From the NCBI GenBank assembly GCA_003140275.1, contig PLJQ01000203.1, positions 1-7,044 on the forward strand: 7,044 nt of DNA, written 5' to 3'. This DNA is from Limisphaerales bacterium (GTDB taxonomy: Bacteria > Verrucomicrobiota > Verrucomicrobiia > Limisphaerales > PALSA-1396). The position numbers were made by a program, and so were the translations under genes. The notes under the pieces are model-generated. The model was not told the DNA's origin. It saw only the letters and a program-made list of their open reading frames with translations, and did not search any database. Positions 1 through 4,436 of this stretch are shown piece by piece (position 1 is the first letter of the stretch; every line of letters begins with the position of its first letter).

Positions 1-38
1 ACTAAACGGTGAGCCTTCCAAGGTGCCCGCAAGGTTCT

Positions 39-78
39 CCCTCTCCCCGGGGGAGAGGGCGGGGTGAGGGCGAGCGTT
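39..78. repeat. GC-rich palindromic REP-like element, copy 1
   Basis: Positions 39-48 (ccctctcccc) and 50-59 (ggggagaggg) form a perfect 10-bp inverted repeat around one central G. It is followed at 64-78 by gtgagggcgagcgtt. The same tail recurs exactly at 2929-2943, after a related CCCTCTCCCGGGG core. Elements of this CCCTCTCCCC/GGGGAGAGGG...GGTGAGGG form are commonly scattered between genes in GC-rich bacteria, so I read it as a dispersed intergenic repeat. A role as transcription terminator of an unseen gene to the left is possible, but no U-tract directly follows the stem. Confidence 0.6.
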
Positions 79-84
79 TTGTTT

Positions 85-185
85 AACTGAATCGTTACGG
101 CTTACGCAGGAAGTGTTCGGCGGGCCGCCACGCACGGCATGCCGGCGGCCTGCGCTCCCCGAATGAACTGCCTCGTTCCGGCTTA
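85..185. repeat. Pair of 20-nt imperfect direct repeats
   Basis: Positions 85-104 (aactgaatcgttacggctta) and 166-185 (aactgcctcgttccggctta) match at 17 of 20 bases and are offset by 81 nt. They bracket the hairpin at 120-153. The unit could be part of a longer dispersed intergenic repeat, the remains of a local duplication, or a pair of protein-binding sites. The sequence alone does not decide between these. Confidence 0.45.
120..153. other. Strong hairpin in the leader region
   Basis: Positions 120-129 (gcgggccgcc) pair with 144-153 (ggcggcctgc) over 10 bp including one G-T wobble, leaving a 14-nt loop. Partly inside the loop lies a perfect 10-bp palindrome, cggcatgccg (135-144). There is no T-run after the stem on either strand, so it is not a canonical intrinsic terminator. 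It may be a repeat-type palindrome or a structured part of an upstream transcript. The remainder of 1-323 shows no open reading frame with coding character and no RNA gene I can recognise. Confidence 0.4.
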
Positions 186-302
186 GTCCGCTCATGTTCA
201 TCCGGCAAAACTTTAGACTCGACCCGGGTGGTGTCTCGTGTTATAGGTAGCTTCGTAAAATTGACTTGAACCACTCATGATTCCATCCACGCGTTCTGTC
301 CT

Positions 303-310
303 GGAGGTGA
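303..310 (+). promoter_or_regulatory. Ribosome binding site for the repeat protein
   Basis: GGAGGTGA is a strong Shine-Dalgarno match. It lies 13 nt before the GTG at 324, slightly longer than ideal spacing. It supports GTG-324 as the start, and that start also gives a complete signal peptide. Confidence 0.7.
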
Positions 311-323
311 GAAAAATCTTCCC

Positions 324-2858
324 GTGAATCCGGCAATTATTGTTAAACGACTGTGCGTTACGCTGGCGGCGCTGTCGCTGGCGGCCGGGGCCGGGGCGCA
401 AACCTACACCGTGCTCAAGCATTTTAATCCCAATATCAACGCGTCGGGGTACCAAGCCCGGGGGACGCTGGCGCAGGGACCCGACGGCACGTTATACGGC
501 GTCGCCACTTTAGGCGGGGCGGGCGCGGCGGGGGTGGTGTTCCGGATTCAAACCAACGGGACGGGCTTTACGGTGATCAAGAATTTCCCGCTCACGGACG
601 TGACCACGGGCACGAACAGCGACGGAGCGAATCCGCAGGCGGGATTGTTGTTATCCGGCGGCACGCTTTATGGAACGGCGGCCAACGGCGGCGCTTCGGG
701 CAATGGGACCGTGTTCAGCCTCAGTACCAACGGCACCGGCTTTACTGTGCTCAAAAATTTCACGGTCCTTGACCTCGCCGGCACCAACGGGGACGGTGCC
801 AATCCGGCGGCGTCCTTGGTGTTGTCGGGCAGCGTCTTGTATGGGACGACGCAGTATGGCGGCACCGCAGCGGCCGGGACGATCTTCCTGGTGAATACCA
901 ACGGCACCGGCTTCACCAATCTATACAGTCTCAATCCGACCGCCGACGGGGCCAATCCGGCGGCGCGTTTGGTATTATCGGGCGGCACGCTTTATGGAAC
1001 GGCCGCCAACGGCGGCGATTCGGACGCCGGGACGGTGTTCAGCGTCAGCACCAACGGCACCGGCTTTAACCGGCTCCACAGTTTTAGCGGCTCGGGCACG
1101 GACGGGGCCAATCCCATTGCGGGATTGGTCGTGTCCGGCGGCCTGCTTTATGGGACGACGCAGCATGGCGACAGCGGGGACAGTTCCGATGATGGGACGG
1201 TGTTCCGGCTCAGTATCAACGGGAGCAGCTTTACCAATCTTTACAGTTTTACCGGCAACGACGGGTTCAGTCCCGATGCGGAACTGTTGCTGGCGGGCGG
1301 CACGCTCTATGGCACCACCGCGAATGGCGGCTTCCAAGGCATCCCCATCTTTTATGGGACGGTGTTCAAAATCAACCCGGATGGCACCGGCTTCGCCACG
1401 GTTCGCAGTTTGACCGGCAACGAGGGGTGGGGTCCGCAGGGAGGATTGGTGTTGTCGGGCAGCACGCTCTATGGCACGACGGTGAATGGCGGTTTGTTGC
1501 CGACGGTCTTCGCTTATGCCCATGGCACGGTGTTCAGCGTCGATATCAGCGGCAGCGGCCTTGCCGATCTTTGTGTTTTCACCGAATTCAGCGGGGCGGC
1601 GGATCCGTGGACGGGACTGACATTAGCCGGCAATACCCTCTATGGAACGACCTTGTATGGGGGCACGAACAATAATGGGACGTTGTTCGAGCTTAATACC
1701 AACGGCAGCGGCTATGCTGAAATCAAGGATTTTTCGGCCACGGATTCAAACGGCGACAACAGCGATGGGGCGAACCCACGGGCGCCCCTGGTGTTGTCGG
1801 GCAGCACGTTCTATGGCACAACCCATTACGGTGGCACCGCCGGACAAGGGGCGATATTCAGGATCACTGCCGGGGGCGGCGGCTTTACCAATCTTTACAG
1901 TTTCAATGACGTTCACCCCGATCTGCCGATCGCGGCCCTGGTGGTCTCTGGCAGCACGCTTTATGGCATGACGCCGATCGGCGGCAGCGCGGGTTTGGGG
2001 TCCGTGTTCCGGATCAACACGGACGGCGGCGGCTTTACCAATCTTTATAGTTTCAGTGGTAGTGACGGCAGTCTTCCGACGGCGGGATTGGTATTGTCGG
2101 GCAGCACACTTTACGGGGCGACCCAGGTGGGTGGCGCGGGTCAGGGAAACTTGTTCCAGGTCAATACTGATGGCACTCACTTTACCAATATTTACAACTT
2201 CACCCCTACCGTGTTTGACAACGTAACGCATGCCAACACCAACAGCGACGGAGTGAATCCGGGCAACGTCTTGCTTTTGTCGAACAATACCCTGTATGGG
2301 ACGGCGTATCATGGCGGCAGTGCCGGCCAGGGCACCGTATTCAAGATCAATACCGACCGCAGCGGCTTCACCGTGCTCCAGAACTTTGCGGGCACCAACA
2401 GCGGTGGCGCGGGACCGGACGACCTGCTGCTGTCGGGCGGTACGCTTTATGGAATGACGCAGAATGGCGGCACTTCGGATAAAGGGACAGTTTTCAAGCT
2501 GGATACCGCCGGGAGCGGCTTCACCGTACTGAAGAGTTTTTCAGGTGGCAGCGACGGGGCCAATCCCATTGCGGGATTGGTGTTCTCGGGCAACACCCTC
2601 TACGGGACGACAGTGTATGGCGGTCTTTCCGGTCATGGCACCGTGTTCTCCCTGGCCCTGGCTTCGGTGGTCCCCATCCCGCTCAACATCAGATCCATCG
2701 GCAATGCCGTGGTGTTGACCTGGAGCGACCCGGCCTTTTCCCTCCAAACGGCTCCCATTGTGAACGGCATTTACACCAATCTGCCTGCGAGTGCCACCAG
2801 TCCTTACACCAACGTCTTCAACGACCCGATCAGGTTCTTCCGTCTTCAAGCCAATTAG
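324..2858 (+). CDS. Secreted GloVer-repeat (TIGR03803-type) protein with verrucomicrobial C-terminal module
   Basis: This 844-aa protein begins with GTG. Residues 1-25 are a typical Sec signal peptide: a Lys-Arg pair, then hydrophobic LCVTLAALSLAAG, then a probable cleavage after AGAGA before QTYTV. Fourteen repeats of about 54 residues follow (about 27-780). Each has the pattern L-x-L-S-G-x-T-L-Y-G-T-T-x-x-G-G ... G-T-V-F-x-(I/L)-x-T-N-G-x-G-F-T-x-L-x-x-F, which matches the Gloeo/Verruco repeat family. Residues about 783-844 form a small beta-rich module (IPLNIRSIGNAVVLTW ... FFRLQAN) that I associate with secreted verrucomicrobial proteins; it may help surface attachment or sorting, which is inference. 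There is no LPXTG or PEP-CTERM signal and no catalytic motif. The repeats are dominated by Gly, Thr, Asn and Ser, with a single mature-region Cys (C417), consistent with an extracytoplasmic structural or binding protein. Family function is unknown to me. The gene stands alone on the plus strand and is convergent with the efflux genes. Confidence 0.92.
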   Translation: MNPAIIVKRLCVTLAALSLAAGAGAQTYTVLKHFNPNINASGYQARGTLAQGPDGTLYGVATLGGAGAAGVVFRIQTNGTGFTVIKNFPLTDVTTGTNSDGANPQAGLLLSGGTLYGTAANGGASGNGTVFSLSTNGTGFTVLKNFTVLDLAGTNGDGANPAASLVLSGSVLYGTTQYGGTAAAGTIFLVNTNGTGFTNLYSLNPTADGANPAARLVLSGGTLYGTAANGGDSDAGTVFSVSTNGTGFNRLHSFSGSGTDGANPIAGLVVSGGLLYGTTQHGDSGDSSDDGTVFRLSINGSSFTNLYSFTGNDGFSPDAELLLAGGTLYGTTANGGFQGIPIFYGTVFKINPDGTGFATVRSLTGNEGWGPQGGLVLSGSTLYGTTVNGGLLPTVFAYAHGTVFSVDISGSGLADLCVFTEFSGAADPWTGLTLAGNTLYGTTLYGGTNNNGTLFELNTNGSGYAEIKDFSATDSNGDNSDGANPRAPLVLSGSTFYGTTHYGGTAGQGAIFRITAGGGGFTNLYSFNDVHPDLPIAALVVSGSTLYGMTPIGGSAGLGSVFRINTDGGGFTNLYSFSGSDGSLPTAGLVLSGSTLYGATQVGGAGQGNLFQVNTDGTHFTNIYNFTPTVFDNVTHANTNSDGVNPGNVLLLSNNTLYGTAYHGGSAGQGTVFKINTDRSGFTVLQNFAGTNSGGAGPDDLLLSGGTLYGMTQNGGTSDKGTVFKLDTAGSGFTVLKSFSGGSDGANPIAGLVFSGNTLYGTTVYGGLSGHGTVFSLALASVVPIPLNIRSIGNAVVLTWSDPAFSLQTAPIVNGIYTNLPASATSPYTNVFNDPIRFFRLQAN
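402..2663 (+). repeat. Array of 14 GloVer repeats (blade-like, ~54 aa each)
   Basis: The LYG (once FYG) core begins at residues 57, 115, 172, 223, 275, 328, 382, 439, 496, 546, 596, 657, 708 and 759. Spacing is 50-61 residues. Each unit predicts four short beta strands: (A)GLVLSG, TLYGTT, GTVFxLxTNG and GFTxLxxF. That is the size and strand count of a beta-propeller blade, though the fold is inferred. Several units are nearly identical at the DNA level. Positions 651-699 and 975-1023 match at 46 of 49 bases. The 29-nt stretches 1101-1129 and 2553-2581 are identical. The stretches 1881-1905 and 2031-2055 differ by one base. Confidence 0.85.
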
Positions 2859-2874
2859 CCTGGCACTCCATGCG

Positions 2875-2943
2875 CGCCGTCGGGTTGCCCCTCTCCCGGG
2901 GTGCCTGCACGCGGCCACAAGGGACGGCGTGAGGGCGAGCGTT
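2875..2943. repeat. REP-like element, copy 2 (rearranged)
   Basis: Positions 2888-2901 (cccctctcccgggg) resemble the left arm and centre of the element at 39-78. Positions 2929-2943 (gtgagggcgagcgtt) are identical to its tail. Between them, the right palindromic arm of copy 1 is replaced by about 27 unrelated bases (2902-2928). A different inverted repeat now encloses the core: cgccgtc (2875-2881) and gacggcg (2923-2929). The element occupies the convergent gap between the repeat protein and the efflux channel gene. I find no hairpin followed by a T-run in 2859-3038, so no intrinsic terminator can be called for either gene. Confidence 0.5.
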
Positions 2944-3038
2944 CCTCATACTGGCTGACTGTGGACAACATGGCTGGCAAAATTTGGATTGTCCGCCGAT
3001 TTGAGCCGGTGGTTGGAGCAACTGAATACCGAGGTGAA

Positions 3039-4436
3039 TCACGATTTCCAACCGCCGCCCAATGAGCGGTAAAGCGCGACGGTGTTGAGCAACCGCGCCG
3101 CCTGGAATTGCAACAGGTTTTGTTGCGCGGCATAAAGATCCTGTTGCGCGAGGAGAACATCGAGGTAACTGTCCACGCCTTGGCGATAACGGGCGTTTGT
3201 CAGATCAAAACGTTTTTGCAGCGCATTCAACAGCAGTTCCTGCGCTTTCAGCTTTTCATCGAGGATGGAGCGGGCGGCAAGCGCATCCGCGACTTCTCGA
3301 AACGCGGTTTGAATCGCTTTTTCGTAATTGGCGATTTCAATTCTTTTGCTGATTTTTGAACCCTCCAGTTTCGCGCGCGTGCCGCCAACATCAAAAAGGG
3401 GAATGGTGATTTGCGGCGAGAAACTCCACGTCGCCGACGGGCCGGTGAACAAGTCCGAGAGTTTTGCGCTCGCGGTTCCGGCTGAACCCGTCAAAAGAAT
3501 TCGCGGAAAAAATGCGGCGCGCGCCGCGCCGATGTCCGCGTTGGCCGCTTTCAAAGTGTTTTCGGCTGCGAGAATGTCGGGACGGCGCTGCAATACTTCG
3601 GAGGGAACTTCCACCGGCAAATCGGTGAGGAGATGCTGTTGTTGAAACGGTTTTCCGGAAGGGAGATTATTTGGCAGCGGTTGTCCGACCAATAGGACGA
3701 GCGCATTTTCCGATTCTGCCAAAAGCTGGAGATAATTGGCAGCGTTGACACGGACAGTTTGGACCTGCCCTTCCGCTGTGCTCAAATCCAATTCTGATGC
3801 CGCCCCCGCTTCAAATCGGCGCTGAATCAAATTGTATGACGACTGAACCGCTTCCAATGTTTGTTGCGCAATGGCTTTAGCTTCCCGCAAACGCAATTGC
3901 GTCAAATATTCCGTCGCGACTTCGGACACGAGCGCGATCTGCACACTTTTGCGCGCTTCGTCGGTGGCGAAATATTTCTCGAGCGCTTCTCTTTTCAGAC
4001 TTCGCACACGGCCAAACAAATCGACCTCATAAGCCGCGCCCACCTCAACGGTATACGTCGTGAGGATGGCGCCGCCGTTGAAAGCCGTAACCGCGTCCGA
4101 AAATTTTTGGCGGACTACGCTGGCGTCGCCTTGAGCGCCCGGAAAAAGTTCGGCGCGTTGAATTCGATATTGCGCGCGCGATTGTTCGACACGCAATGCG
4201 GCGATTCGCAAATCACGATTGTTTTCCAGCGCGAGGCCGATCAATTGTTGCAATCGTGGATCGTCGAAGAAATCACGCCAATCGATGTCGGCGGTAAAAT
4301 TCGTCTTGTTGTTTTGCGCGGAGCCGCCCGGCCACGAACCACTCACGGGCGCGGCCGGCCGTTCATATTTTGGCATCATCGTGCAGCCGCCCAACAGCGC
4401 GCCCAAACTCAAACTCAAAACCAGATTCTTTTTCAT
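3039..4436 (-). CDS. Outer-membrane efflux lipoprotein, NodT/OprM type (TolC family)
   Basis: This 465-aa protein is the outer-membrane channel of a tripartite efflux pump. Trimers of this family form a beta-barrel with a long periplasmic alpha-helical tunnel that docks with the adaptor and RND pump. It has a lipoprotein signal, MKKNLVLSLSLGALLGGC, with Cys18 as the predicted lipidated residue. MMPKYERPAAP follows, typical of the NodT subfamily. Two outer-membrane efflux repeats follow at about 60-250 and 275-460. Hallmarks are AYEVDLFGR (135-143), RRPDILAAE (284-292) with downstream ANADIGAARAAFFPR (298-312), and RYRQGVDSYLDVLLAQ (416-431) in the second repeat. The end ALYRSLGGGW is also typical. 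Length is normal and no frame break is seen. The ATG overlaps the stop of the RND gene as ATGA, and only a weak Shine-Dalgarno is visible, so translational coupling is likely. Substrate cannot be told from this gene. Confidence 0.96.
   Translation of the reverse strand: MKKNLVLSLSLGALLGGCTMMPKYERPAAPVSGSWPGGSAQNNKTNFTADIDWRDFFDDPRLQQLIGLALENNRDLRIAALRVEQSRAQYRIQRAELFPGAQGDASVVRQKFSDAVTAFNGGAILTTYTVEVGAAYEVDLFGRVRSLKREALEKYFATDEARKSVQIALVSEVATEYLTQLRLREAKAIAQQTLEAVQSSYNLIQRRFEAGAASELDLSTAEGQVQTVRVNAANYLQLLAESENALVLLVGQPLPNNLPSGKPFQQQHLLTDLPVEVPSEVLQRRPDILAAENTLKAANADIGAARAAFFPRILLTGSAGTASAKLSDLFTGPSATWSFSPQITIPLFDVGGTRAKLEGSKISKRIEIANYEKAIQTAFREVADALAARSILDEKLKAQELLLNALQKRFDLTNARYRQGVDSYLDVLLAQQDLYAAQQNLLQFQAARLLNTVALYRSLGGGWKS
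4433..4436 (-). other. ATGA stop-start overlap between pump and channel genes
   Basis: On the minus strand the TGA of the RND pump gene (4435-4433) overlaps the ATG of the channel gene (4436-4434). This arrangement usually means one transcript and coupled translation, matching the need for fixed amounts of both pump parts. The upstream 20 nt contain only weak purine-rich matches to a ribosome site. Confidence 0.85.

Noticed and set aside
261..289. TTGACT (261-266) as a -35 box for the repeat-protein gene
   Set aside because: The -35 match is good, but the expected -10 position around 284-289 reads catcca, which is a poor match. I cannot support a promoter.
1746..2312. 188-aa minus-strand open frame opposite the repeat protein
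   Set aside because: Its apparent internal repeats (ARQHQ/ETVKIGKAAA-like) are the reverse-complement image of the GloVer repeats, not an independent protein. The frame at 975-1523 (-) is rejected for the same reason.
2850..2864. gccaattagcctggc hairpin at the end of the repeat-protein gene as a terminator
   Set aside because: The stem is only 4 bp and no T-run follows.
2960..2968. TGTGGACAA, one mismatch from a DnaA box
   Set aside because: It is a single isolated near-match with no AT-rich region, cluster of boxes or replication gene nearby, so chance is the simplest reading.
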